This document shows, in pieces, positions 8,181 to 15,946 of a stretch of 27,222 nt of DNA. The DNA is from JANXXV01 sp038230275. GTDB lineage: Bacteria; Acidobacteriota; Terriglobia; Bryobacterales; Bryobacteraceae. The position numbers were made by a program, and so were the translations under genes. The notes under the pieces are model-generated. The model saw only the letters and a list, made by a program, of their open reading frames with translations. It did not search any database and was not told the DNA's origin. Every line of letters begins with the position of its first letter. The first letter of the stretch is position 1. The stretch is from contig JBBRNO010000088.1 of the NCBI GenBank assembly GCA_038230275.1, forward strand, positions 1-27,222, read 5' to 3'.

Positions 8181-8825
8181 ATGACGAGAACCGCAACCGC
8201 TGAGCAGAGCCGGAAGTTCGCTGAAAATCGTCTTTTGCAGTATTTGGTGACCATTTACGGGGTGATGTGGCTGGCGATGGCGATCTCTCCGGTGGACCGG
8301 ATGGACTGGCTGCTGGAGAACCTGCTGGTCTTCGCGTTTTGTGGGGCGGCTATTTCGTCCGTGAAGCGGTTTCAATTGTCAGACCTTTCGTACCTCTTGC
8401 TGTTCGTGTTCATGACACTGCACGCCATTGGAGCGCATTACACTTACGGTCAGGTGCCGCTGGGGTATTGGATCCGCGATCAGTTCGGCTGGAACCGGAA
8501 TGATTTCGACCGCATTGCTCACTTTTCGTATGGGCTCCTTTTTGCTTATCCCATCCGCGAGGTCTTTGTGCGGACGCTGGCGGTGAAGGGTTTTTGGTCG
8601 TATTTCCTGCCAGTGGATGTGATACTTGCCACCAGCGCTTTTTTTGAGTTGCTAGAGGCGTGGATTGCGCAGATTGTGAAGCCCGAGTTGGCCAATCAAT
8701 ACTTGGGATCGCAGGGCGATTTTTTCGACGCGCAGAACGATATGGCAACGGCGCTGATGGGTGCGATTGTGGCGATGTCTTATACCGCGTGGCGGGACCG
8801 GCAGGAACGATCCAGGGTGGTTTAG
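8181..8825 (+). CDS. DUF2238 (YjdF-like) integral membrane protein
   Basis: This 214-residue protein has about six hydrophobic segments (starting LLQYLVTIYGVMWLAMAIS, then LLENLLVFAFCGAAIS, LSYLLLFVFMTLHAIGAHY and others) and the DUF2238 family blocks 'HAIGAHYTYGQVP', 'RNDFDRIAHFSYGLLFAYPIRE', 'AFFELLEAW' and 'QGDFFDAQNDMATALMGA'. The clustered His, Asp and Glu residues in these blocks are conserved in the family, whose function is unknown (inner membrane). The ATG at 8181 is preferred over the upstream in-frame codon at 8130, which would extend into the opposite-strand methyltransferase gene. The 57-bp spacer between the two divergent starts must hold both promoters. Confidence 0.87.
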   Translation: MTRTATAEQSRKFAENRLLQYLVTIYGVMWLAMAISPVDRMDWLLENLLVFAFCGAAISSVKRFQLSDLSYLLLFVFMTLHAIGAHYTYGQVPLGYWIRDQFGWNRNDFDRIAHFSYGLLFAYPIREVFVRTLAVKGFWSYFLPVDVILATSAFFELLEAWIAQIVKPELANQYLGSQGDFFDAQNDMATALMGAIVAMSYTAWRDRQERSRVV

Positions 8826-8956
8826 GGATACGACGGCGGCTTGCCGAGTACCCCTTCAGCTAAGAGGACGCCGAAGTTGGTCGAAGAGCTAGTAGTGACG
8901 CCGGTGCGCGCAATTTCCTATCTTCCCGCGGGCTATTTTGGATTGGATGCAGAGGC

Positions 8957-9481
8957 ATGAGCTTAACCCCTGTTGAAAGTGGCGAATTTCATGTCACAAC
9001 CGATCCGGACGCGGTCTTGATCGTTTACAATCTTCGCGGTGCGATTGCAATGATGATCTACGATCCGGTGTCGAAGGTTGGCGGGCTCCTACACTTTCCC
9101 CTGCCGGACTCAAAGCCTAATCCCGATCAGGCACGGGAGCGGCCGGCCACCTTCGCCGATACCGGCATCCCATTGTTTCTTCAGGCTGCCGTGGAATACG
9201 GAGCGCAGAAAGAGCGTCTGGTCATCCAGGCGGCTGGAGGTGCGCAAACGGAGGCCGAGCCAAACGCACTGCAAATGGGAAAGAAGAATTACCTTGCGAT
9301 GCGCAAAATTCTCTGGAAGACCGGATATTTGATCAGACATGAAGAGATAGGCGGCACCTCTTCGCGAACCGCTGCGTTGCAACTGGGAACCGGTCGCGTC
9401 GCGATTCAGGATGGCAGTCCTTCCGCCGGTGCGCCGCCGTGTGGCTTCGAACAGGAATCTCCGTGGCTTCACGCACACTGA
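8957..9481 (+). CDS. CheD-like protein lacking the catalytic cysteine
   Basis: This 174-residue protein has the CheD fold signature: 'MIYDPVSKVGGLLHFPLPDSK', 'FADTGIPLFLQAAVEYGA' and 'ERLVIQAAGGAQ', ending with the family's conserved 'HEEIGGTSSRTAALQLGTGRV'. CheD normally deamidates glutamines of chemoreceptors with a Cys-His-Thr triad. Aligned without gaps to Thermotoga CheD (from memory) over this stretch, Cys27 corresponds to Ala29 (codon GCG at 9041-9043), Thr21 to Val23, and His44 is kept as His46. It should therefore be inactive as a deamidase. A further 20 or so residues follow the CheD domain. The downstream diguanylate cyclase gene overlaps its end. No other chemotaxis gene lies in the window, so it may be a binding or regulatory CheD relative. 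Confidence 0.85.
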   Translation: MSLTPVESGEFHVTTDPDAVLIVYNLRGAIAMMIYDPVSKVGGLLHFPLPDSKPNPDQARERPATFADTGIPLFLQAAVEYGAQKERLVIQAAGGAQTEAEPNALQMGKKNYLAMRKILWKTGYLIRHEEIGGTSSRTAALQLGTGRVAIQDGSPSAGAPPCGFEQESPWLHAH

Positions 9482-10470
9482 TTACCGGTGCCGTATGCAA
9501 AGCTCTGGTCTCACGCGCGCGCATGTGCAAAGCTGTCGTGGCACTGCGGCGCGAGCGGCGCCTCAAAGAAAACCTGGAGCAACGGCTGGCAAATAGCGAA
9601 CGGCAACTAATAGAAACGCAAGCATTGGCCCGCATAGGCAATTGGGAATTCGACCTTACCAACGACCAGATTCGTTGGTCGGACGAAACGTTTCGGATTT
9701 TCGGAATAGAGACGGACCTACAGGAGCCGGATTTCGCTGACATTCTGCTCAGCATTCATCCGGATGACGCGCCGGCCTTCGATCGGGCGATTCAACGGGC
9801 GGTAATCGCCGGGGAGAGTTATCGGCTGGATCTGCGCATCCGGTGTCCCAACGGGCAATTGAAGCATATCCATGCGCAAGGATCTCCAGTCCGCGATGAA
9901 ACGCAGGAAGTGGTACGAATCATCGGCACCGTTCTTGATATCACCGAGCGGAAATATGCGGAGCAGAAGCTATTTCACGAAGCCACGTATGACGCACTCA
10001 CGGGGCTGGTGACGCGGCGACCGCTGAATGCAAAGCTGGATAGCGCAATTCAGGCGGCAAGGGAGGCGAACACGTCTTTGTCCGTCTGCGTTTCCGATGT
10101 GGATAAGTTTAAGAGCGTCAATGATACTTACGGGCACGCGGCGGGAGACGAGATCCTGGCCGCGTTTGCACAAATCCTGCGAGACGGTATCCGCGCCATC
10201 GATATTCCGGGCCGCCTGGGAGGTGATGAATTCTGCATCGTATTTTCACAGACGACTGCCGCCCAAGCACTGATTTGCCTGGAGCGCGTTCGCGTTCGGT
10301 TGGAGACGACGGTATTTCGCGCGGCGGGGAGCCAATATTCGGTAACCGCCACCTTCGGAGTGGCTGAATGGAGGGTCGGGATGACGGCGAAGGACCTTCT
10401 GGAGGCGGCCGATCAAGCTTTATACCGGGCCAAGCAGAAAGGCCGGAACTGCGTGCTGGCAGTTGATTAG
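9463..10470 (+). CDS. PAS-GGDEF diguanylate cyclase
   Basis: This cytoplasmic protein of about 335 residues makes cyclic di-GMP. After a basic, coiled-coil-like N-terminus (about 1-55) comes a PAS_3-type sensor domain (about 56-165: IGNWEFDLTNDQIRWS to GTVLDITERK), then a GGDEF domain (about 170-335). The active-site GGDEF is intact (RLGGDEFCIVF, about 253-257), as is the guanine- and metal-binding region DVDKFKSVNDTYGHAAGDE. The inhibitory I-site RxxD (RAID) sits exactly five residues before GGDEF, so product feedback is expected. In the opening motif, LTGLPNR is changed to LTGLVTR. I chose the GTG at 9463 because AGGA lies six bases upstream (9453-9456); other in-frame starts are 9439 and 9523. 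It overlaps the CheD-like gene by 19 bases, implying translational coupling. Confidence 0.88.
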   Translation: MASRTLITGAVCKALVSRARMCKAVVALRRERRLKENLEQRLANSERQLIETQALARIGNWEFDLTNDQIRWSDETFRIFGIETDLQEPDFADILLSIHPDDAPAFDRAIQRAVIAGESYRLDLRIRCPNGQLKHIHAQGSPVRDETQEVVRIIGTVLDITERKYAEQKLFHEATYDALTGLVTRRPLNAKLDSAIQAAREANTSLSVCVSDVDKFKSVNDTYGHAAGDEILAAFAQILRDGIRAIDIPGRLGGDEFCIVFSQTTAAQALICLERVRVRLETTVFRAAGSQYSVTATFGVAEWRVGMTAKDLLEAADQALYRAKQKGRNCVLAVD

Positions 10471-10481
10471 CCGGGCGAGGA

Positions 10482-11342
10482 TTAGCGCAGCGGATTGGTA
10501 AGAACCGAGCCGGGAGTGGGGAATTTTGCAGGGACGGGGATAGTTACATGGCCGGATGCGGCCCACTCCACTCCGCGAGCGAGTAAGGTTTGAAAGCCGG
10601 CGCATTCGTAGTTTGGATTGGGTTCGTTCTTCCAACTGTGGCCCAGCATGGTTGTGTAGACTCTTCCCTTTCCATAGTGGCGGACCCAGTCCATGGGTTC
10701 GTTCTGAAGCGAATCCTGCGAGTAGGCCGAAGTTAGGATCGTGAGGCCTTGCGCCGGGCCGTGCTGACCATGGGTGAGCTGTTCCGAGGGGTGCATCCAG
10801 AGCGGCGGAATGCCCTTGGTGATGGGGTGAGTTGGGTCGACCACGCGCATTTGAAAGTCGTGGCGCGGGCCATGCCCGGGGTCCCTGCCTGTACCCTTCG
10901 GGATGAGGATGGTTCGGCCATCGTCCGTCACCGCGAGTCCGGAGCCGAAGGACTTATCGCGCCATCCCAGGCCGATCATTTCGTTATAGGCGTCCCAGTG
11001 GAGGAAAGCGTTGTTGGCTGCATGAAAGACTACCAGGCCGCCGCCCGTGCGCACGTAGCGTTCCAGAGATTCTTCGACTGGTTTCGGCCAGCGGACGCCG
11101 TCGGCTTTGTGTCCGCCGTTGAAGTTGACGAAGACGGCGTTGTATTTCTGGAAGTCCGGGTTCCAGGGGGTCGCCGGGTCTACCGTAACTACGTCAACGG
11201 AGAATCGTCCGGTGGCGGCAAGGATCTGGCGTACTGCCGCGGTGGAATACTGCCAGTCGTGATTGTTCATGCCGTCGACGATCAGAACTTTCAACGGCTG
11301 CGGCTGCGCGGCTAACAGGAAGAGGCAGGCGATAAGCTTCAT
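10482..11342 (-). CDS. ThuA-domain protein, exported
   Basis: This 286-residue protein is a ThuA (trehalose utilization-like) family member of the class I glutamine amidotransferase-like fold. A short signal peptide (MKLIACLFLLAAQPQ) precedes the domain. Characteristic blocks are 'LKVLIVDGMNNHDW', 'YVRTGGGLVVFHAANNAF', 'DFQMRVVDPTHPITKGIP' and 'YGKGRVYTTMLGHSW'. The usual nucleophile Cys of amidotransferases is absent, as in ThuA proteins, so its catalytic role is uncertain; relatives act in sugar oxidation or bind keto-sugars. The start ATG overlaps the stop of the upstream metallohydrolase gene (TAATG arrangement), showing a coupled two-gene operon. The 3' end faces the diguanylate cyclase gene with only about 11 bases between. 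Confidence 0.9.
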   Translation of the reverse strand: MKLIACLFLLAAQPQPLKVLIVDGMNNHDWQYSTAAVRQILAATGRFSVDVVTVDPATPWNPDFQKYNAVFVNFNGGHKADGVRWPKPVEESLERYVRTGGGLVVFHAANNAFLHWDAYNEMIGLGWRDKSFGSGLAVTDDGRTILIPKGTGRDPGHGPRHDFQMRVVDPTHPITKGIPPLWMHPSEQLTHGQHGPAQGLTILTSAYSQDSLQNEPMDWVRHYGKGRVYTTMLGHSWKNEPNPNYECAGFQTLLARGVEWAASGHVTIPVPAKFPTPGSVLTNPLR

Positions 11343-13540
11343 TATTCTTTCGATTCAGCCAGGCGCTGGCGGTACGCCTGGCGCGCGAACTCGTAGGCTT
11401 GGGCGGCGGCGCCGCGTTCTTCCAGCCGGATCTTCGATTCCTTCTGGCTCCAACATTGATCCACCGCTTTCAGGCACCACTCGGCGCTCTTGCGGGAGGC
11501 GCGGATGGGCTTGTTCGCGGTGAGGACGAAGATGGGATTCGTGTGCGAAGACGGCAAAATGCGCAGCGCGATCCAACTGCTGGCTTTCACGTTGACGTCG
11601 AAGGTGATGGGGCGGAGCTTGCCGTCGGCGGCGATTTCCTGGCGCGCGACGGCTTCTCCATTGACGATGAGTTCCAGGGGAACCGTGCCGGTATTGCCAA
11701 TGCGGGCACGCTCCACATCCCAGTAGGGCTTTTGGTCTGAGCGCAGCTGGCGTATGGCTTCGTTCGGCGATTCATCCAGCAACGCCGCTACGTTAGCCGT
11801 CACCTTCACTGCGCCCGGCGCGGCCAGCTTTACTTCACTGGCGCCTTCACCCATCTGCTGGTTGTTGACACGGAAATCGATGATGTGGCTCTTGCCGTCC
11901 GAGACGTAGTTGCGGCCTTCGCGAATACCTTCGGACCAGTCGCGATAGTTGAGCGCGCCTTTCTGGCGGACATAGCTGCGGCCCAGGCCTACCTTGCTGT
12001 CGTAAATGCAGGGGAAGTCGGTCTCGCCGCTGATGCGCGTGCGGTAGCCTACGTTGAGTGTGTGATACCAAATGTTGAGCTCCCAGGCGTACGGCGTGTC
12101 CACGGTGGAGATGAAGTCCACTAGATCGTGCGTTACCCCTACGATGAACTCATTGGCACCGATGCCGTCGAAGGGCGGCATTTCCAAGCTGGGCACCTTG
12201 GGCTCCTTTAGCGCCAGCCCCCACCCGGAGTGAGCGAAGCCGGTGATGGCATTCTGCGACTTGGCCCACTTAAAGACGGGCAGGCCCCAACTGGGCCAGT
12301 CTTCGATGCGTTTGGCGCCGGGATAATCCTGTTCTTTCAGGCTGAGCAGCACGATGTGGCCGGTGTGGCTGGAGGGGAAGCCGGAGACCTCTACGTCATA
12401 GCGCATCAGGTTGTCCGCGGTGGAGAGTTTGTTGTCCTTACCTTCGAAGAACGTCTTCTGGAAATACCAACCGGGGCCCCAGGTCAGCACTGAGCCGATC
12501 TTGAGATCTTCGCCCAGAATGTGGCGCATCATGTCTTCGGGGTAGACGCCTTCGGTGGGTTTTTCATAGTGCGAACAGCCGGCCGCGTGAATGTGATGAT
12601 CTCCGGAAATCCATCCGAGCTTTGCGGGATCGATCCAACGCTCGGCGCGGAACGAAACTTCCTGCGGCTTGCCGTTGACGTGGATGCGTTGGACGAGTTT
12701 GCGGTATTCCGGGCCGCGGGTGCATTCGATGGTGTAGTCGCCCGAGGGGAGCATCAGGGATTCGCCGTCGGCGCGGTAGACCTGCGGCTGGAAGAAGAAG
12801 TCCGGAGCGAGGCGCTTGGCTTGCGAGGGGTAGACGCGGTTGTGGGCGTCGCGGATGAGGAAGCCGGCGGTGGTGGGAGTGCCGTCGGAATCGTGGACAC
12901 GGAAAGTGACCTTGGTGGCTGATTTGGCGGTGAAGAGGATGTCGACTTCACTGCGGAAGCCGAGGTCTTGCGAACCCTGCCCGACGTCGAAGACCAGCTT
13001 TGCTTCGCGCTTGCCGGCGTCGCGGCTGTAGAGCTGGAGAATGCGGTATTCCACTTCCAGTCCGGAGAGATGCGGGCGCAGGGGCTGTTTGGTGAAGCTC
13101 TGGACGTCCAGGAAGCGGCGTGTGGCATTGCCTGCCGGACTGTTGGCGACCTGGCCGGCATTGGGACTGGTGATTGCCAGGACAGCGGTGACCCCGGCTT
13201 CGTTGTGGACCTTTACCAGGTAGGTGCGCCAGCCTTGCTCCTGAAGTTCGGGCTTGGCCGGGCCCTGCTGCACCTTGACGCGGCTCTCCGGGTTGATGTT
13301 GACTCCGATGAGGCAGTAGCGGTCCAGGATCTTTTGGATCTGTTCCACGTCGGGCGAGGTGGCGGCCAGGCGGCGGAGCTCTTTGGCGTCGGCGGCGGGG
13401 AGGGGGTCGCCCAGCATTTCCAGTGAGTCGAGCACGCGGATTAGTTGAGCAGCCAGGGGTTGGCGGTCCACCGTGGTGACGAGCGGCAGGTCTTCGGCCA
13501 GGAGTAGGGGCGCGAGCAGGCAGAGCAGCAAGTAGCGCAT
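11342..13540 (-). CDS. Exported CehA/McbA-family PHP metallohydrolase
   Basis: This 732-residue secreted protein contains a PHP-type phosphoesterase domain of the CehA/McbA family (known members hydrolyse carbamates or other esters). A signal peptide MRYLLLCLLAPLLLAE fixes the start at 13540; the frame extends upstream to 13663 but without homology. The N-terminal half is beta-rich, probably with immunoglobulin-like parts. The metal-binding motifs are 'GWISGDHHIHAAGCSHYEK', 'SGFPSSHTGHIVLLS', 'ITGFAHSGWG' and 'RISGETDFPCIYD'. The C-terminal part ends in a charged helix. It is coupled to the ThuA gene through a TAATG junction, and the two are likely to act on the same exported substrate, which is unknown. 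A TATATT box ends six bases before the ATG and no Shine-Dalgarno is seen, so the message may be leaderless. Confidence 0.88.
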   Translation of the reverse strand: MRYLLLCLLAPLLLAEDLPLVTTVDRQPLAAQLIRVLDSLEMLGDPLPAADAKELRRLAATSPDVEQIQKILDRYCLIGVNINPESRVKVQQGPAKPELQEQGWRTYLVKVHNEAGVTAVLAITSPNAGQVANSPAGNATRRFLDVQSFTKQPLRPHLSGLEVEYRILQLYSRDAGKREAKLVFDVGQGSQDLGFRSEVDILFTAKSATKVTFRVHDSDGTPTTAGFLIRDAHNRVYPSQAKRLAPDFFFQPQVYRADGESLMLPSGDYTIECTRGPEYRKLVQRIHVNGKPQEVSFRAERWIDPAKLGWISGDHHIHAAGCSHYEKPTEGVYPEDMMRHILGEDLKIGSVLTWGPGWYFQKTFFEGKDNKLSTADNLMRYDVEVSGFPSSHTGHIVLLSLKEQDYPGAKRIEDWPSWGLPVFKWAKSQNAITGFAHSGWGLALKEPKVPSLEMPPFDGIGANEFIVGVTHDLVDFISTVDTPYAWELNIWYHTLNVGYRTRISGETDFPCIYDSKVGLGRSYVRQKGALNYRDWSEGIREGRNYVSDGKSHIIDFRVNNQQMGEGASEVKLAAPGAVKVTANVAALLDESPNEAIRQLRSDQKPYWDVERARIGNTGTVPLELIVNGEAVARQEIAADGKLRPITFDVNVKASSWIALRILPSSHTNPIFVLTANKPIRASRKSAEWCLKAVDQCWSQKESKIRLEERGAAAQAYEFARQAYRQRLAESKE

Positions 13541-13546
13541 TACGGG

Positions 13547-13552
13547 AATATA
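13547..13552 (-). promoter_or_regulatory. Candidate -10 element (TATATT) for the metallohydrolase-ThuA operon
   Basis: TATATT on the minus strand lies six bases before the ATG at 13540, with CCCGTA between and no purine-rich ribosome site. A transcript starting at the usual distance would begin at the ATG itself. No convincing -35 match is seen 16-18 bases further upstream. Confidence 0.35.
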
Positions 13553-13616
13553 GCAGAGTGCGGAGCGTGGCGGCACCGCTACGCACGATATTTTAGCGGC
13601 TGTGAAGCTAGAAATA

Positions 13617-13653
13617 CATTCGCCCCGCTCGCAGTCAGAGAGCGGGGCGAATG
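13617..13653 (-). terminator. Strong 14-bp hairpin after the stress operon
   Basis: A perfect 14-bp inverted repeat (CATTCGCCCCGCTC and its complement) encloses a 9-base loop. It lies 23 bases after the stop of the last stress-operon gene and reads on the minus strand into a moderately T-rich tail (TGTATTTCT) rather than a pure T run. It would also insulate the following metallohydrolase operon from read-through. Intrinsic terminator by structure; the weak T tract lowers confidence. Confidence 0.7.
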
Positions 13654-13675
13654 ACGGACGCAACAGCGGAACAGA

Positions 13676-14296
13676 CTAGCGGACGGTAGTTTTCCCGCCA
13701 CTGATAATGGTGGAAGGATGTTTTAACGGGTCGCTTACGCCGGGTGTACCTGTGGAATCCACCCCATGGGAACTTACGGCTTTTTCACCAGCTGACGAAA
13801 CGTCGACGCCTCCGGCGGCCTCCAGGACCTTAATCGCCTTGCCGGTCCAGGTTGAGTCGTCGCAATGAACCGAGACGAGGATGCCGCCGTCTTTAACGCG
13901 CCCTTCATAGCGATGGGCTTCGTATTCGGGAATGCCCATTCCCACCAGCGCTCCGATCAATCCGCCAGTTGCCGCACCGGCCCCTAAGCCAGCTAGGGCA
14001 CCCATAATCGGTCCAGCCGCAATGAAAGGTCCAAGGCCCGGTATAGCCAATGCACCGATGCCAGCGAGCAATCCCAAAGTCCCGCCGATGGCGCCACCCG
14101 CCACGACGCCAGTGGTGGTACCTTCCGGCGCCTTGGTATTCTTCTCCGTAGCCAACTCATGTGAAACTTGATGATCAGGCGCCAAGACAGAAACATCGTC
14201 GCTCCTGAAACCGGCGGCGATGAGAGCGTCAATCGCATTCTCGGCAGCCGAGCGCGATTGAAAAATTCCGAATGCAGCAGTGTTATCTCCAGCCAT
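13676..14296 (-). CDS. General stress protein 17M/YflT-like with glycine-zipper segment
   Basis: This 206-residue protein opens with a YflT/17M-type alpha-beta domain (AAFGIFQSRSAAENAIDALIAAGFRSDDVSVLAPD), followed by a long Gly/Ala-rich hydrophobic region with repeated GxxxG spacing (about residues 63-120) that looks like a glycine zipper inserted in or on the membrane. The segment 'GIPEYEAHRYEGRVKDGGILVSVH' follows, as in relatives annotated as stress proteins, and the last 45 residues are polar and probably disordered. An AAGGGGAAA ribosome site precedes the ATG. It is the third gene of an operon with the BON protein and the 50-residue membrane protein, a combination typical of envelope or osmotic stress responses. 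The biochemical role is unknown. Confidence 0.8.
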   Translation of the reverse strand: MAGDNTAAFGIFQSRSAAENAIDALIAAGFRSDDVSVLAPDHQVSHELATEKNTKAPEGTTTGVVAGGAIGGTLGLLAGIGALAIPGLGPFIAAGPIMGALAGLGAGAATGGLIGALVGMGIPEYEAHRYEGRVKDGGILVSVHCDDSTWTGKAIKVLEAAGGVDVSSAGEKAVSSHGVDSTGTPGVSDPLKHPSTIISGGKTTVR

Positions 14297-14337
14297 AGTT
14301 ATTTCCCCTTTTTATTTCGAATCAAACGGTGAAACCG

Positions 14338-14745
14338 CTAGTTAACTTTTCCCTTCTCGGCTTTTACTGAAAGTTGGTTAATCACATTTCCAGAGCCAGC
14401 CACCTCGACGGCTTTCGCCTCGAGGTTCTTCCGCTCACTCTCACTGTGGACAGGCCCTTTCAACGTGACCTTCCCGTGCTCCGAGATCACCTTTACGTTA
14501 TGACCGTACGTAGAGAGCGATGAATCGGCAACGATCGCCTTTCGGATTTTTTGCATGATTGCGCGATCAGAAGTGGTTTCTTTTGCCTGATCGGCAGTCC
14601 GCTGAGTAGATGCACGATCACGCTTGTTGATCTTCGTGTTGTCCGCTTCAGATACTGTCGAAGCGGCGTCTTGTGAGAACCCGCCGGCAAGCAGACTGAG
14701 ACCGAATATACCTCCGGCTAAAAATGCTCTGAATGTGGTATTCAT
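14338..14745 (-). CDS. BON-domain periplasmic protein (OsmY-like)
   Basis: This 135-residue protein has a signal peptide (MNTTFRAFLAGGIFGLSLLAGGFS) and a single BON domain in its second half (DRAIMQKIRKAIVADSSLS through VKVISEHGKVTLKGPVHSES to GNVINQLSVKAEKG). BON proteins such as OsmY bind lipid or protect the envelope during osmotic stress. The region between signal and domain is polar and Lys/Asp-rich. The start ATG at 14745 is six bases inside the end of the preceding 50-residue gene (overlap with its TGA region); a TTG at 14754 with AGGA four bases upstream is an alternative adding three residues. Second gene of the stress operon. Confidence 0.85.
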   Translation of the reverse strand: MNTTFRAFLAGGIFGLSLLAGGFSQDAASTVSEADNTKINKRDRASTQRTADQAKETTSDRAIMQKIRKAIVADSSLSTYGHNVKVISEHGKVTLKGPVHSESERKNLEAKAVEVAGSGNVINQLSVKAEKGKVN

Positions 14746-14750
14746 GAGCG

Positions 14751-14903
14751 TCAAACCGTCCTACGGCCGCCCCGGACGAAGTGCATCACGAGCGAAATTA
14801 CCGCCAAAACGAGCAAAATATGGATCAGTCCGCCAGCCACGTGAAATGCCGTGAGGCCTAGCAGCCAAGCCACAAATAAGATCGCGAACAAAGTCATTAA
14901 CAT
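14751..14903 (-). CDS. Small lmo0937-type membrane protein, 50 residues
   Basis: A 50-codon gene beginning MLMTLFAILFVAWLLGLTAF and ending HFVRGGRRTV. It has two hydrophobic helices separated by 'HVAGG' and a basic tail, matching the lmo0937/DUF5670-like family of tiny membrane proteins in which 'WLLGL' and 'GGxIHILLVxAVI' are the conserved core (both present here). A very good ribosome site, GGAGGAG at 14911-14917, lies seven bases before the ATG. It heads the operon with the BON and glycine-zipper genes, and the BON ATG overlaps its end region. Family members often occur in stress gene clusters; molecular function unknown. Easily missed because of its size. Confidence 0.85.
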   Translation of the reverse strand: MLMTLFAILFVAWLLGLTAFHVAGGLIHILLVLAVISLVMHFVRGGRRTV

Positions 14904-15035
14904 GGTGTTTCTCCTCCGGATTTCAATTTAGCAATCGATTTACCAAACCCATAAGACCGCCTTGATAAGCTGAAAAAATGCCGGGAACTGGCTTGTAAAC
15001 ACCTCATTCCAGGAGATTTGTGGACAGCGACAGAA

Positions 15036-15110
15036 ATAGGTAGGTCGCCCTTGTAATTTCCGAAGGCGGATAGGTAGGGCCACGTCCCTAGTTGTTTTTA
15101 CCTACTACCT
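15036..15110. promoter_or_regulatory. Repeated GGTAG motif region upstream of the stress operon
   Basis: The 233-bp gene-free stretch 14904-15136 holds two copies of ATAGGTAGG (15036-15044 and 15070-15078, 34 bases apart, about three helical turns), an inverted ACCTACTACCT (15100-15110), and a short inverted repeat TAGGG-6-CCCTA (15075-15090). This arrangement is typical of binding sites for a dimeric regulator. It lies about 135-210 bases upstream of the 50-residue gene start and also just downstream of the rRNA methyltransferase gene. The regulator is unknown; no clear sigma-70 promoter is recognised in the stretch. Confidence 0.35.
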
Positions 15111-15136
15111 GTCGGGCTAAGGAAATCAGTACAGAG

Positions 15137-15916
15137 CTAAGGTAAAAAGGTAAGCCGGAACTGCAGCAGATCCAGACTAAAGGTCACGCCCATCGCGGTT
15201 GCGGCCTGGGACCGTAGCGGTCGGTAGATGGAGTGCAGAACATCTTTAACGGCCTCTGCGTCCAGATCGGCGGCGGTGGTGACGCGGCGCTGGTCGATTA
15301 GCGTGAAGGCGGGGGCGAAGGTGGCGATGGTGCGGGCGACGCGGTCTCGGCCGGTGCCGCGGAGTTCCCTTAGGTCGTCGGGGGCGGGAAGGGCTACCAG
15401 AAGGCGTCCGTCGTCTCGCAGGACGCGCTGGAATTCGCCGGCATTCATCCGCGCGGTGATGGAGAGGATTAGGGAGAACGAGTGGTTCGCGTAGGGAATC
15501 AGGCGGTCGGCGTTGGCCACGATCCATTCGCAGCCGGGGTAGCGGCGGGCAGCGGCGTCGATGGCCGGGATGGATATGTCAACGCCATGGGCATCGAACC
15601 GGGCGCTTGTGGCGAGGGAACCGAGATAGAAACCGTCGCCACAGCCGGCGTCCAGAACCACGTCGTTAGAAGATGGAGCGGCGAGCTCTTCGATGGCCTG
15701 GAGCAGCGGTTGCGTCACGCCCAGGTCATGCAGACGGCGCCGGCCGGCTACGGCGGCTACGGTGTCGCCAGGGTGCTTGGAGCGGCGCTCCTGCGGCTGG
15801 AGCAGGTTGATGTAGCCGCTGCGGGCTACGTCGAAGGAATGGCCGCGGGGGCACAGCAGCCGCCGGTCTTCGCGCTGTAGGGGCAACTGGCAGTCGCGGA
15901 CGGGGCATTGGAGCAT
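15137..15916 (-). CDS. RlmA-like 23S rRNA (guanine-N1) methyltransferase
   Basis: This 259-residue protein has the two-part layout of RlmA (RrmA). An N-terminal zinc-finger region carries Cys4, Cys9 and the CPRGH pair (residues 22-26), followed by the family block 'SFDVARSGYINLLQ'. The S-adenosylmethionine-binding methyltransferase domain has motif I 'VVLDAGCGDGFYLG' and the following acidic 'GVDIS'. 'LLVALPAPDDLRELR' matches the family's 'P..HL.EL' segment with Asp in place of His. The known reaction is methylation of G745/G748 in 23S rRNA hairpin 35; some relatives give tylosin or mycinamicin resistance. It begins 30 bases after the frameshifted transporter on the same strand and may be co-transcribed with it. 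Confidence 0.85.
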   Translation of the reverse strand: MLQCPVRDCQLPLQREDRRLLCPRGHSFDVARSGYINLLQPQERRSKHPGDTVAAVAGRRRLHDLGVTQPLLQAIEELAAPSSNDVVLDAGCGDGFYLGSLATSARFDAHGVDISIPAIDAAARRYPGCEWIVANADRLIPYANHSFSLILSITARMNAGEFQRVLRDDGRLLVALPAPDDLRELRGTGRDRVARTIATFAPAFTLIDQRRVTTAADLDAEAVKDVLHSIYRPLRSQAATAMGVTFSLDLLQFRLTFLP

Positions 15917-15946
15917 TAGTCGAGTTTAGCGGATACCTTCGCCGGT

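Noticed and set aside
8947..8976. Nine-codon out-of-frame leader ORF overlapping the start of the CheD-like gene
   Set aside because: No ribosome site, no regulatory codon run and no attenuator hairpin; likely chance.
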